DNA of 17,959 bases, from NCBI GenBank assembly GCA_947581745.1, contig CANPVW010000087.1, positions 1 to 17,959 on the forward strand. The letters run 5' to 3'. The position numbers were made by a program, and so were the translations under genes. Below are positions 1 through 7,485 of this stretch, piece after piece (the stretch's first letter is position 1; the number at the start of each line of letters is the position of its first letter). The notes under the pieces are model-generated. The model did not search any database. It saw only the letters and a list, made by a program, of their open reading frames with translations, and had not been told where the DNA came from. This DNA is from Candidatus Benthicola azotiphorus (lineage in GTDB: Bacteria; Gemmatimonadota; Gemmatimonadetes; Palauibacterales; Palauibacteraceae).

Positions 1-527
1 CCCAGCGCCACGTAGAGCATGCCGTCGGGTCCGAATTGGACCTGACCCCCGTTGTGGTTCCCGTACGGCTGATCGACGAACAGGATTTGCGTTGCGCTCG
101 CCGGATCGAGGACGAAGCCATCGGCCCGCTCCGTGTAGCGCATCACCCGCGTGTCGCCCGACCCGTCCGTGTAGTCGACGTACGCGAAGCCGTTGCTTCC
201 GAAGTCCGGGTGGAACGCCAGGCCGAGGAGACCCTGTTCGTTGCCGCTCGAGAGGAGGCCGCCGATGTCGAGGTAGGGCTCAGGCCGCAGCACTCCGTTT
301 TGCAGAACCCGTATGCGGCCCCGCTGCTCCACGATGAACAGGCGCGGGTCACCAGGAATACCCGTCAGAAAGACGGGTCGCTCGAGACCGGCGGTGACTT
401 CGGTCAGGACTATGTCGTCGGCCATCGGAAGAGTGGCCGTCATGCCGTCCTCGCCGCAGGACAGCGTCGAGGCGAGCAGCGTGACGAGCGTCAAGTGCGC
501 TGCCGTCCGGGCGATGATCGATTTCAC
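1..527 (-). CDS. PQQ-dependent sugar dehydrogenase-like lipoprotein (N-terminal part)
   Basis: The first 175 codons of a minus-strand gene that runs off the left edge. The GTG start at 525-527 is preceded by a perfect AGGAGG. Residues 1-24 form a hydrophobic signal ending in STLSC, a somewhat degenerate lipobox with Cys24 as the likely lipidated residue. The mature part matches the soluble glucose/sorbosone dehydrogenase beta-propeller family (GSDH): LTEVTAGLERPVFLTGIPGD around 41-60, NEQGLLGLAFHPDF around 96-109, and GNHNGGQVQFGPDGMLYVAL around 156-175. His158 lies where the family has its catalytic base. Members oxidise aldose sugars or related alcohols with PQQ in the periplasm and pass electrons to the respiratory chain; the substrate cannot be predicted. 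Family assignment is firm. PQQ dependence is inferred, because the cofactor-binding C-terminal blades lie outside the window. Confidence 0.88.
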   Translation of the reverse strand, partial: MKSIIARTAAHLTLVTLLASTLSCGEDGMTATLPMADDIVLTEVTAGLERPVFLTGIPGDPRLFIVEQRGRIRVLQNGVLRPEPYLDIGGLLSSGNEQGLLGLAFHPDFGSNGFAYVDYTDGSGDTRVMRYTERADGFVLDPASATQILFVDQPYGNHNGGQVQFGPDGMLYVAL

Positions 528-531
528 GTGT

Positions 532-537
532 CCTCCT
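532..537 (-). promoter_or_regulatory. Ribosome binding site for the minus-strand dehydrogenase
   Basis: Reads AGGAGG on the minus strand, four bases before the GTG at 525-527. It fixes that GTG as the start; no competing ATG with a better site is seen before the signal peptide. Confidence 0.8.
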
Positions 538-667
538 GATATGTTAGACCGATCCGTAATGAATCCCTGATTCCTAAACCGCACGGCTCCATCGGTTTCT
601 CCTTGCACTATGACACCGTTCGTCGGCATGGTGAAGTCACCGAGAGAGCTGGTTGGCACAACGACCC

Positions 668-673
668 TGGAGG
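668..673 (+). promoter_or_regulatory. Ribosome binding site deciding the 682 start
   Basis: TGGAGG, eight bases before the ATG at 682. Choosing this start puts a clean Sec signal peptide at the N-terminus; the alternative ATG at 610 would add 24 residues without a hydrophobic core and has no comparable site. Confidence 0.65.
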
Positions 674-681
674 CAGACCAG

Positions 682-1266
682 ATGCGTGGACACCGAATTG
701 TCGTGATCGGACTGGCACTGGCCCTGCCCGTGGCGCCGTCGATCGCTACGGCTCAAGGACGTCCGGATCCGGCCGCCCTGACAGCGGCCCAGCGGGAAGC
801 CATGAGTCGGCTGAACTTCATGGATGGCGAGTGGACGGGCACGGCGTGGATCCTGTCTCCTTCCGGTGAGAAGCACAACATCGAACAGACGGAACGGATC
901 GGTCCCTTTCTGGATGGGGCTGTGAAAGTCATCGAGGGTCGGGGATACGGGGAGAGCGGCGACCTCGAATTCAACGCTCTGGCCGTCATCTCCTACGATC
1001 CAGCCGCCGGCCAGTACAGCATGCGTTCGTACGCCCAGGGGCGGACCGGGGACTTTGTGGTCACTCCGACGGACGACGGTTTTCAGTGGGAGATCCCGGC
1101 CGGTCCCATGACGATACGCTACGAAGCGGTCGTCAAGGACGGTACGTGGACCGAAGTCGGCGATCGTATCGTTCCCGGCCAGGACCCGATCCGATTCATC
1201 GAGGTGACCCTGAAGCGCGTGGGTGACACGGACTGGCCTGCCGCGGGGGCGATCCCGCCGCAGTGA
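682..1266 (+). CDS. Secreted DUF1579-like protein, function unknown
   Basis: A 194-residue protein starting at the ATG that follows TGGAGG. Residues 1-24 are a Sec signal peptide (MRGHR, then a hydrophobic stretch, cleavage after IATA), so the product is probably periplasmic. The mature part has the pattern of small beta-barrel (DUF1579, FABP/lipocalin-like) proteins: a FMDGEWTGTAW motif near 46-56, repeated short beta strands, a YDPAAGQYSMRSYA strand near 107-120, and a closing strand IRFIEVTLKRV. DUF1579 proteins are uncharacterised; some related barrels bind hydrophobic ligands or haem, but nothing here shows which. The gene stands alone, divergent from the dehydrogenase and separated by 57 bases from the carbonic anhydrase. 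Export is well supported; the family name is tentative. Confidence 0.72.
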   Translation: MRGHRIVVIGLALALPVAPSIATAQGRPDPAALTAAQREAMSRLNFMDGEWTGTAWILSPSGEKHNIEQTERIGPFLDGAVKVIEGRGYGESGDLEFNALAVISYDPAAGQYSMRSYAQGRTGDFVVTPTDDGFQWEIPAGPMTIRYEAVVKDGTWTEVGDRIVPGQDPIRFIEVTLKRVGDTDWPAAGAIPPQ

Positions 1267-1323
1267 ACCGTAACGTGGCCCTGGCCGTTCGACTTACGAA
1301 CCCGGAGAATCTCTCGTGATCCG

Positions 1324-1937
1324 ATGCCGATAGGGAATCGATCGACGATGTCGGCGCACGAGGCGCTCCAACGCCTTCGCGAGGGAAACCGCCAGTTCGC
1401 CACCGGCGAGCTGAGTCGCGAGACACGTCCCAGCAGGCCCCGTTCGCGATCGTGCTCGGTTGTTCGGACTCCCGCGTACCCGCCGAGATCGTGTTCGGCC
1501 AGGGACTGGGCGACCTGTTCGTCATCCGGGTGGCCGGAAACATCGTAGCGCCTTCGCAGGTCGGAAGCGTGGAATTCGCGGCCGCCAGCTTCGGCACGCG
1601 CCTGGTCGTGGTGCTGGGACATACCCGGTGCGGAGCCGTTCTCGCCACCCTGGACGAGCTCCAGCAGCCGGCGGAAGAGCAGTCGCCGAATCTGCGATCG
1701 ATCGTCGATCGGGTCCGGCCATCGGTCGAGGGGTTGCTGAGGACCGAGCTGCGCCACGATCGCGAAGCGCTGGTGCGCCAGGCCGTACGGGCGAACATAG
1801 GAGTCTCGGTGGACCACCTGCGCCACGGATCTGACATCCTGGAGGAGCTGATCAGGCTTGAGGGTCTCCGTGTGGTCGGTGCCGAGTACTCGCTGGAATC
1901 GGGCCTCGTCGAGTTCTTCGACGACGCCGGGATCTGA
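1324..1937 (+). pseudogene. Beta-carbonic anhydrase, interrupted by a frameshift
   Basis: Two overlapping frames together encode one beta-carbonic anhydrase (CO2 hydration to bicarbonate). The first, from ATG 1324 (or ATG 1348), gives the family's N-terminus, SAHEALQRLREGNRQFATGE. The second carries the catalytic core: QQAPFAIVLGCSDSRVP around 1431-1481 with the zinc Cys and the Asp-Arg dyad, then VIRVAGN, then GHTRCGA around 1618-1638 with the zinc His and second Cys. The homology crosses from one frame to the other between about 1411 and 1430, which needs one missing base (or two extra). The second frame has no ATG, GTG or TTG between its upstream stop at 1317 and a GTG at 1452, so no intact protein can be made without frameshifting. 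All zinc ligands survive, so the lesion is either recent or a sequencing/assembly error. The zinc spacing (CxDSR...HxxC) is that of ordinary bacterial beta-class enzymes. Confidence 0.82.
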
Positions 1938-1944
1938 TCCCGCC

Positions 1945-2415
1945 ATGGTGAAGCGCGGCAGACCCCCGCTTCCGATCATCGGGTGGAGGGAATGGGTCGG
2001 TCTCCCGGACTTCGGGATAGAGGCGATCAAGGCCAAGGTCGATACCGGGGCCCGCTCGTCGTCCCTTCACGCGTTCGATCTGCGCGTGTTCGAGCGGGAC
2101 GGCGAAGATTGGGTTCGCTTCGAGGTCCACCCGGTCCAGCGGAAGCGCGACCGGACGGTGACGGTCGAGGCGAGGGTGCTCGAGTTCAGATCAGTGCGCA
2201 GTTCGAGTGGCAAGGCCACGACGAGGCCCGTGATCGTGACGAGCATCACCCTCCTGGGCAGCTCCTGGCCGGTCGAGCTGACACTCGCGAGCCGTGACGA
2301 GATGGGCTTCAGGATGCTGCTCGGTCGTGAGGCGTTCCGCAGGCGATTCCTGGTGGACGCGGGCAGGTCGTATTGCGGCGGGAAGCCGCAGCGAAAGAAG
2401 AAGCCGAAGACATGA
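1945..2415 (+). CDS. RimB-like retropepsin-fold protease ('ATP-dependent zinc protease' family)
   Basis: A 156-residue cytoplasmic protein of the family named putative ATP-dependent zinc protease (RimB/DUF785, PF05618), now regarded as retropepsin-like aspartic peptidases. Visible signatures are IIGWREWVGLPDFG (11-24), the aspartic-protease-like KAKVDTGARSSSLHA (29-43) with candidate catalytic Asp33, RPVIVTSITLLG (94-105), and MGFRMLLGREAFRRRFLVD (120-138), ending in a basic tail. Family members are typically encoded next to RimK-type ATP-grasp ligases, as here: its TGA overlaps the ligase start in ATGA. An upstream in-frame start at 1858 exists but lies inside the carbonic anhydrase; ATG 1945 puts the family's N-terminus first. 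Its likely role is trimming or processing what the ligase makes; no substrate is known from the sequence. Confidence 0.85.
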   Translation: MVKRGRPPLPIIGWREWVGLPDFGIEAIKAKVDTGARSSSLHAFDLRVFERDGEDWVRFEVHPVQRKRDRTVTVEARVLEFRSVRSSSGKATTRPVIVTSITLLGSSWPVELTLASRDEMGFRMLLGREAFRRRFLVDAGRSYCGGKPQRKKKPKT

Positions 2416-3656
2416 AACTCGCGATTCTCTCCTGCAGCCCCAGGTGCTACAGCACGAGGCGACTGCGCGAAGCGGCCGAGCAACGCGGACAGAAAGTCAA
2501 AGTCCTCGACACGGTCAAGTTCGCGATCGACCTGGAGGAAGGGGAACCCGACCTCTATTTCCGGCAGAAGCGTCTCTCGCACTACGACGCGGTGCTGCCG
2601 CGGATCGGCGCGTCGATCACCTACTTCGGCACGGCCGTGGTGCGGCAGTTCGAGCAGATGGACATCTGGTGCGCGAACTCGTCCGCTGGGATCGGCAACT
2701 CGCGCGACAAGCTCCGCAGCCTGCAGATCCTCAGCCGGCACCACATCGGCATACCGCAGACCACCTTCGTGCGTGACAAGAAGGACGTGTTGCCGGCGAT
2801 CGAGAGGGTGGGTGGAGCCCCCGTCATCATCAAGCTTCTCGAAGGCACGCAGGGGATCGGGGTGCTCCTCGCCGAATCCGTGAAGTCGGCCGAAGCCATC
2901 GTCGAGCTGCTGCAGAGCCAGAAGCAGAACGTACTGATCCAGAAGTTCGTGGCCGAGAGCAAGGGACGGGACATCCGGGCGTTCGTGGTCGGGGATCAGG
3001 TGGTCGCCTCGATGCGCCGCGTCGCGCAGGGCCAGGAATTCCGCAGCAACGTTCACCGGGGCGGCCTCACGGAGCCGATCACCCTCGATGAGAGGTATCG
3101 AGAGACCGCCGTGCGGGCGGCACAGATCATGGGCCTCCGGGTGGCGGGCGTAGACCTGCTCGAGGGGAGCGACGGGCCGCAGGTCGTGGAGGTGAACTCG
3201 TCTCCGGGGCTGGAGGGAATCGAGGGGTGCACCCAGCTCGATGTGGCGGGCGCGATCATCGATTACATCGCCGCCCAGGTGGATTTCCCGGAGATCGACC
3301 TGCGTCAGAGACTGACCGTGAGCCGGGGTTACGGAGTCGCCGAGATCCACGTTCCAGCCGGATCGGAGTATGTCGGCAAGTCGATCAGGGACTCCGGATT
3401 GCGCGAGAGAGACATCAACGTGCTGACGCTGTATCGGGGCACGACCGTCATTCCGAACCCTCGGTCCCAGCGGGTACTGGAACCTGGCGATCGGCTCCTC
3501 TGCTTCGGCAAGCTCGAGCTGATGCGTGATCTCATCCCGGCCCGGGTCCGTCGCACGCGCCGGCCGGCGATCCAGGAACTGCCCGACCTGCCGGTGGCCG
3601 ACGAGGTGCACAGGGAGCACGTCGACCCGACGGCCGTGCCGGAGAGAGCCCGATGA
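2412..3656 (+). CDS. RimK-like ATP-grasp amino-acid ligase fused to an RCK_C (TrkA-C) domain
   Basis: A 414-residue protein. Residues 1-290 are a RimK-type ATP-grasp ligase that activates a carboxylate with ATP and adds an amino acid, classically L-glutamate. Landmarks: N-terminal MKLAILSCSP, LPRIGASITYFG (62-73), nucleotide-binding VIIKLLEGTQGIGV (138-151) with Lys141, AGVDLL (245-250) with Asp248, and Mg-binding VEVNSSPGLEGIE (259-271) with Glu260 and Asn262. Residues 308-376 are an RCK_C/TrkA-C fold (IHVPAGSEYVGKSIRD, then VLEPGDRLLCFGK), a ligand-sensing domain best known from K+ channel regulators; plain E. coli RimK lacks it. The start overlaps the protease stop and the stop overlaps the next start, both in ATGA, so the three are probably co-translated. 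Whether the target is ribosomal protein S6, as for RimK, or something else is not shown; no rpsF is in the window. Confidence 0.9.
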   Translation: MKLAILSCSPRCYSTRRLREAAEQRGQKVKVLDTVKFAIDLEEGEPDLYFRQKRLSHYDAVLPRIGASITYFGTAVVRQFEQMDIWCANSSAGIGNSRDKLRSLQILSRHHIGIPQTTFVRDKKDVLPAIERVGGAPVIIKLLEGTQGIGVLLAESVKSAEAIVELLQSQKQNVLIQKFVAESKGRDIRAFVVGDQVVASMRRVAQGQEFRSNVHRGGLTEPITLDERYRETAVRAAQIMGLRVAGVDLLEGSDGPQVVEVNSSPGLEGIEGCTQLDVAGAIIDYIAAQVDFPEIDLRQRLTVSRGYGVAEIHVPAGSEYVGKSIRDSGLRERDINVLTLYRGTTVIPNPRSQRVLEPGDRLLCFGKLELMRDLIPARVRRTRRPAIQELPDLPVADEVHREHVDPTAVPERAR

Positions 3657-4747
3657 CCACACAGGGGCTGGTCGGGAAGGCTCGCGAGAAGAAAGGCATC
3701 GGCGAGTGGTTCGGGCACGAGATCCCGGCGGGCGAGTCACGCAACGTCAAGCTCGCGGTGAGCGAGAGCTACAGCAGCATGACGGTCCGGATTCCGATTC
3801 ACATTCGCCGCGCCATGGAGGACGGGCCCGTCGTGTTCGTCACCGCGGCCCTGCACGGCGACGAGATCAACGGGACGGGGGCCATCCGGCAGCTGATCCA
3901 GGACGAGGCCTTCCAGCTGCTCCGCGGGTCGGTGATTCTCGTCCCGGTGCTCAACCTGCTCGCTTTCGACCGGCATTCCCGCTACCTGCCTGATCGCCGG
4001 GACCTGAATCGGTCTTTTCCGGGTTCGGCGACGGGGAGTCTCGCCAGTCGGATGGCCCGCATCATCTTCGACGAGATCGTCTCGCGAAGCGACTACGGCA
4101 TCGACCTGCACACGGCCGCCGTGCGCCGCACGAACTACCCCAACGTGCGAGCCGATCTGGCGATCCCCGGGGTCCGCCGGCTCGCCGAGTCGTTCGGATC
4201 GGAGATCACCATCGACGCGAAGGGGCCGAAGGGGGCCTTCCGCAGGGCCGCGTGCGGCGCGGGCTGTCCGACGATCATCATGGAAGGAGGCGAGGTCTGG
4301 AAGGTGGAACCGAGCATCGTGGAATCGGCGACGCGCGGAATACGCAACGTGCTCCGGGGACTCGAGATGCTCGACTGTGAGCTGGAGAGGCCCGATTTCC
4401 AGATCGTGATTGAGAAGACGAAGTGGATCCGGGCGAAGAAAGGCGGGTTCCTGCAGTTCCACATCAGTCCGGGCGACATCGTGGAAGAAGGCCAGCCGCT
4501 GGCGACGAACACGACGCTTCTCGGGGGTGAGCGAAACACCGTCCACGCTCCGTTCGACGCGGTGGTGATCGGCATGACCAGCCTGCCGGCGATCAGTCCC
4601 GGCGAACCGGTCTGCAATCTCGGCAGGCTCCCGAAGGGAACCGCACCGTCCGAGCTCCGACGACTTCGATCTCAGGAAGATGGACTGGAGCAGAGGGTCT
4701 CGGAGGACCTCGCGTCGAGCGTGATGGTCGTGGATCCGGGGCGCTGA
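3653..4747 (+). CDS. Succinylglutamate desuccinylase/aspartoacylase (AstE/AspA) family metallohydrolase
   Basis: A 364-residue protein of the M14-like AstE/AspA family (PF04952), which removes acyl or amino-acid groups from amino acids or peptides using one zinc ion. Zinc ligands fit AALHGDEINGTGAI (65-78; His68, Glu71) and GIDLHTA (149-155; His153). DLNRSFPG (117-124) is the substrate-carboxylate-binding Asn-Arg motif, and IIMEGGE (208-214) supplies the probable catalytic Glu. From about residue 250 a C-terminal beta domain (GGFLQFHISPGDIVEEGQPL, 263-282) resembles a lipoyl/barrel-sandwich fold, common in longer members. No signal peptide, so cytoplasmic. The ATGA overlap with the ligase makes it the third gene of the ligase-protease-hydrolase set; removing or recycling the ligated amino acid is the natural inference. 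It is not part of an arginine succinyltransferase cluster, so an astE role is unlikely. Confidence 0.9.
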   Translation: MTTQGLVGKAREKKGIGEWFGHEIPAGESRNVKLAVSESYSSMTVRIPIHIRRAMEDGPVVFVTAALHGDEINGTGAIRQLIQDEAFQLLRGSVILVPVLNLLAFDRHSRYLPDRRDLNRSFPGSATGSLASRMARIIFDEIVSRSDYGIDLHTAAVRRTNYPNVRADLAIPGVRRLAESFGSEITIDAKGPKGAFRRAACGAGCPTIIMEGGEVWKVEPSIVESATRGIRNVLRGLEMLDCELERPDFQIVIEKTKWIRAKKGGFLQFHISPGDIVEEGQPLATNTTLLGGERNTVHAPFDAVVIGMTSLPAISPGEPVCNLGRLPKGTAPSELRRLRSQEDGLEQRVSEDLASSVMVVDPGR

Positions 4748-4765
4748 TTGGTCACGCCGCACGGC

Positions 4766-4771
4766 AGGAGG
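4766..4771 (+). promoter_or_regulatory. Strong ribosome binding site before the NTF2-like gene
   Basis: AGGAGG, eight bases before ATG 4780. It gives the secreted protein its own translation start, unlike the preceding genes, which rely on stop/start overlap. Confidence 0.7.
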
Positions 4772-4779
4772 TTGAGAGG

Positions 4780-5211
4780 ATGAAGAGGATCGGTTTCGTC
4801 TCGCTCGTGGCTCTGTCGGTCGTTGCGCCGGGCCCCGCCGCCGGACAGGGGACCGACGAGCTGGCGGCCGAAGTGCGAGCCGCCGAGCGAGCCTTCGCGT
4901 CGAGCATGGCCGAGCGAGACATCGAAGCGTTCGCCTCCCACATCGCGGACGAAGCGGTGTTCTTCACCGGCAAGGTCCTTCGAGGCGTCGCCGCGATCAA
5001 GGAGGCCTGGAGCCCGTTCTTCGAGGGCGAGTCGGCGCCGTTCTCCTGGGAGCCGGAGAGCGTGCAGGTGCTCGATTCCGGGACGCTCGCTCTGAGCAGC
5101 GGGCCGGTGCTCGATCCGGAAGGAAACCGGATCGGCACCTTCAACTCCGTTTGGCGCCTCGAGCCGGACGGGGAATGGAAGGTGGTGTTCGACAAGGGCT
5201 GCGATTCGTGA
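4780..5211 (+). CDS. Secreted NTF2-like (DUF4440/SnoaL-like) protein
   Basis: A 143-residue protein with a Sec signal peptide (MKRIGFVSLVALSVVAPGPA, cleavage near AAG-QG around 22). The mature part is one NTF2-like domain of the DUF4440 type: ELAAEVRAAERAFASSMAER, FASHIADEAVFFTGKVLRG, a WSPFFEGE turn, FSWEPESVQVLDSGTLALSS, then FNSVWRLEPDGEWKVVFDKG. These domains form a cone-shaped pocket; this variant is usually uncharacterised and has no obvious catalytic dyad. It starts 33 bases after the trio with its own AGGAGG and overlaps the next gene by GTGA. A weakly acidic, probably periplasmic small-molecule-binding protein is the most one can infer. The family call is good; the function is unknown. 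Confidence 0.82.
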   Translation: MKRIGFVSLVALSVVAPGPAAGQGTDELAAEVRAAERAFASSMAERDIEAFASHIADEAVFFTGKVLRGVAAIKEAWSPFFEGESAPFSWEPESVQVLDSGTLALSSGPVLDPEGNRIGTFNSVWRLEPDGEWKVVFDKGCDS

Positions 5212-5702
5212 GCGGTCCCATCGATCCGGCTGTGGTGGTCGGCCACGTCCACCTGAAAGTCGCCGACCTGGAACGGGCCGTCAGCTTCTACACGGAGGCG
5301 CTCGGATTCGAGGTGACCCAGCTCATGGGTGACCAGGCAGCCTTCCTCAGCGCGGGCGGCTACCATCACCACGTGGGGGTGAACACCTGGCATTCGCGGG
5401 GCGGCGAGCCGCCCCCTCCCGGTGCGACCGGGCTGTACCACGTCGCGTTCCGGTATCCCGATCGGGCTTCTCTGGCGCGTGCCCTCCGGAGGCTGATGCG
5501 GCACTCGATCCGGCTCGACGGCGCGTCGGATCACGGAGTCAGCGAGGCCCTGTACCTGAGAGACCCCGACGGCAACGGGATCGAGCTGTACCGGGACCGC
5601 CCGACGGAGGAGTGGCCGCGAGCCGCGAACGGCTCGTTGCAGATGGTCACCCTGCCGCTCGACCTCGACGCTCTTCTCGCGGAAGTCGCCGGGGACGAAT
5701 GA
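5208..5702 (+). CDS. VOC (glyoxalase/dioxygenase superfamily) protein, CatE-like
   Basis: A 164-residue vicinal-oxygen-chelate protein. The GTG start at 5208 overlaps the previous TGA in GTGA and places the first beta strand correctly. Signatures are VVGHVHLKVADLERAVSFYT (10-29), LGFEVT, YHHHVGVNTW (52-61), GLYHVAFRYPDR (75-86) and YLRDPDGNGIELYRDRP (116-132). The usual metal positions are occupied by His near 13-15, His78 and Glu126. It resembles the N-terminal half of Bacillus CatE-type proteins, often labelled catechol 2,3-dioxygenase-like; such annotations rarely mean a proven catechol substrate. No signal peptide, so cytoplasmic although its upstream partner is exported. Ring-cleavage dioxygenase, glyoxalase or lyase chemistry are all possible within the superfamily. 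No aromatic-degradation genes lie nearby. Confidence 0.86.
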   Translation: MSGPIDPAVVVGHVHLKVADLERAVSFYTEALGFEVTQLMGDQAAFLSAGGYHHHVGVNTWHSRGGEPPPPGATGLYHVAFRYPDRASLARALRRLMRHSIRLDGASDHGVSEALYLRDPDGNGIELYRDRPTEEWPRAANGSLQMVTLPLDLDALLAEVAGDE

Positions 5703-5754
5703 GCACGCGGCAAGGCGTCAGTCTGCCTCGTCTCTCTCGCGGAGACGTCGTCGA

Positions 5755-7485
5755 GTGATCAGGCTCCCGACCGATCTCGAGCCCAAGCTCATCACCGTCG
5801 TGCGCGAGGGCTATTCCCGGTCCGACCTCGTCCACGACCTCCAGGCCGGGATCGTGGTCGGCGTCGTTGCACTGCCGCTCGCGATCGCGTTCGGCATCGC
5901 TTCGGGCGTGCGACCCGAGCAGGGTCTGTACACGGCGATCGTAGCCGGTCTCCTCATCTCGCTCCTTTCGGGCAGCCGAGTGCAGATAGGTGGACCGACG
6001 GGAGCTTTCGTCGTCCTGGTCTTCTCGATCGTGGCCCGATTCGGCTATGACGGCCTGGCGGTCGCCACGCTGATGGCCGGTGGTCTGCTGGTGGCCATGG
6101 GCCTCGCGCGCCTGGGTGCCGTCATCCGCTTCATCCCCTATCCGGTCACGGTAGGGTTTACCACGGGCATCGCCATCATCATCGGCGTCAGTCAGGTTCC
6201 CGACGCGCTCGGACTCAGTCTCTCCGCCACGCCCACCGCGTTCTTCCCGCGCATCGCGGCCTACGCGGATGGCCTCCAGAGCCTGTCGCCTGCCGCGCTC
6301 GCCACCTGCGCCGGCACCGTGGTGATCCTCGCGGTCTGGCCACGGGTGACGAAGCGCATTCCGGGCCCACTGGTCGCCATCCTCCTGGTGACGCTCACCG
6401 TGCAGCTTTTCGGGATCAACGTGGAGACGATCGGAAGCCGCTTCGGAGGGGTTCCCACCAGTCTTCCGTCGTTCCGGCTTCCGCGGGTACCCGTCGACGT
6501 GCTGCCGGAACTCGTATCGCCGGCGGTCGCCATAGCCCTGCTCGCTGGCATCGAGTCTCTGTTGAGCGCCGTGGTGGCGGACGGCATGACGGGGCGTCGC
6601 CACCGCGCCAACGCGGAGCTGATCGCGCAGGGCGTGTCCAACATCGCGTCGCCGCTGTTCGGTGGAATTCCGGCCACCGGCGCCATCGCCCGCACGGCCA
6701 CGAACGTGAAGAACGGAGGACGGACTCCGATCGCGGGGATCGTGCACGCCCTCACTTTGTTGCTGATCCTCACGACGGCGGGCCACTGGGTGGGGCTCGT
6801 TCCAATGGCGGCCCTGGCGGGGATCCTGTTCGTCGTTGCCTACCACATGAGCGAGTTGCGCGTCTTCCTGGGACTGCTTCGCGGTCCCCGCAGCGACGTG
6901 CTCGTGCTCCTGACCACTTTCGGCCTCACGGTTCTCGTGGACCTGACGGTGGCGATCCAGGTCGGAGTGGTTCTGGCGGCGCTGCTATTCATGAGGCGGA
7001 TGGCCGAGGTCACCGAAGTGCGGGCAGTGACCGATCAGTTGAAGGACGTGGAGCGAATCGGCTTCGAGGCGGAGAACCCCGACGTGGTTCTGCCCGATGG
7101 CACCGAGGTGTTCGAGATCGCCGGCTCGTTCTTCTTCGGTGCGGCGCAACGCTTCAGCGAGGTGCTCGGCGAGATCCACCGAAAGCCGCGGATCGTCATT
7201 CTCCGGATGCGGGAGGTGTTCGCGATGGATGCGACGGGCCTGCACGCCCTGGAGAAGGTTCACCAGCGTCTCGCGAAGCACGGTGTGGTCATGCTCCTCT
7301 CGGGGGTGCGGGCGCAGCCTCTCGCGGCCATGGTCAGGTCCGGGGCCCTCGACCGCTTCGGCGAGGAGAACGTATTGGGGTCGTTCCGCGAGGCCTCCGT
7401 CCGTGCCTGGGAGGTGACGGATCAGCTACCCGACAACGGTTCGGTTACTCCAGCGTCGGCTCGGGGGTCGGAGCCGCACCGATGA
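5755..7485 (+). CDS. SulP/SLC26 family anion transporter with STAS domain
   Basis: A 576-residue inner-membrane transporter with a GTG start at 5755 preceded by a GGAG. The SulP signature DLQAGIVVGVVALPLAIAFG (28-47) is followed by GLYTAIVAG and SRVQIGGPTGAFVVLV, and by many hydrophobic helices to about residue 410. The cytosolic C-terminus from about 443 is a STAS domain (FEIAGSFFFGAAQRF, VILRMREVFAMDATGLHAL) with the DATG loop that is often phosphorylated in related anti-sigma antagonists. The family carries sulfate, bicarbonate, chloride or dicarboxylates, usually with Na+ or H+. The substrate cannot be read from the sequence; the broken carbonic anhydrase at 1324-1937 is a weak hint towards bicarbonate but is 3.8 kb away and not adjacent. 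The stop overlaps the macrodomain gene in ATGA. Full length for the family. Confidence 0.93.
   Translation: MIRLPTDLEPKLITVVREGYSRSDLVHDLQAGIVVGVVALPLAIAFGIASGVRPEQGLYTAIVAGLLISLLSGSRVQIGGPTGAFVVLVFSIVARFGYDGLAVATLMAGGLLVAMGLARLGAVIRFIPYPVTVGFTTGIAIIIGVSQVPDALGLSLSATPTAFFPRIAAYADGLQSLSPAALATCAGTVVILAVWPRVTKRIPGPLVAILLVTLTVQLFGINVETIGSRFGGVPTSLPSFRLPRVPVDVLPELVSPAVAIALLAGIESLLSAVVADGMTGRRHRANAELIAQGVSNIASPLFGGIPATGAIARTATNVKNGGRTPIAGIVHALTLLLILTTAGHWVGLVPMAALAGILFVVAYHMSELRVFLGLLRGPRSDVLVLLTTFGLTVLVDLTVAIQVGVVLAALLFMRRMAEVTEVRAVTDQLKDVERIGFEAENPDVVLPDGTEVFEIAGSFFFGAAQRFSEVLGEIHRKPRIVILRMREVFAMDATGLHALEKVHQRLAKHGVVMLLSGVRAQPLAAMVRSGALDRFGEENVLGSFREASVRAWEVTDQLPDNGSVTPASARGSEPHR

Larger units (their letters stand above)
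528..681. promoter_or_regulatory. Divergent intergenic region (putative back-to-back promoters)
   Basis: About 150 bases separate two divergent genes for exported proteins (dehydrogenase-like lipoprotein on minus, DUF1579-like protein on plus). The stretch around 538-600 is visibly richer in A and T than the flanking coding DNA, as expected for promoters. I cannot assign -35/-10 boxes with confidence. An open frame entering from 610 runs into the plus-strand gene, but the ribosome site and signal peptide place that start at 682, leaving this region non-coding. Confidence 0.5.

Noticed and set aside
2067..3740. 557-codon open frame on the minus strand across the ATP-grasp gene
   Set aside because: It is antisense to three strongly recognised genes, has an Arg/His/Asp/Leu-heavy composition typical of mirrored GC-rich codons, and no domain.
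5647..6846. 399-codon minus-strand open frame antisense to the SulP transporter
   Set aside because: Low-complexity Arg/Asp/Glu/His/Gly sequence, a mirror of membrane-helix codons.
1324..7485. Carbonic anhydrase plus SulP as a bicarbonate-uptake module
   Set aside because: The two are separated by five unrelated genes and 3.8 kb, and the anhydrase frame is broken; proximity alone does not support a module.
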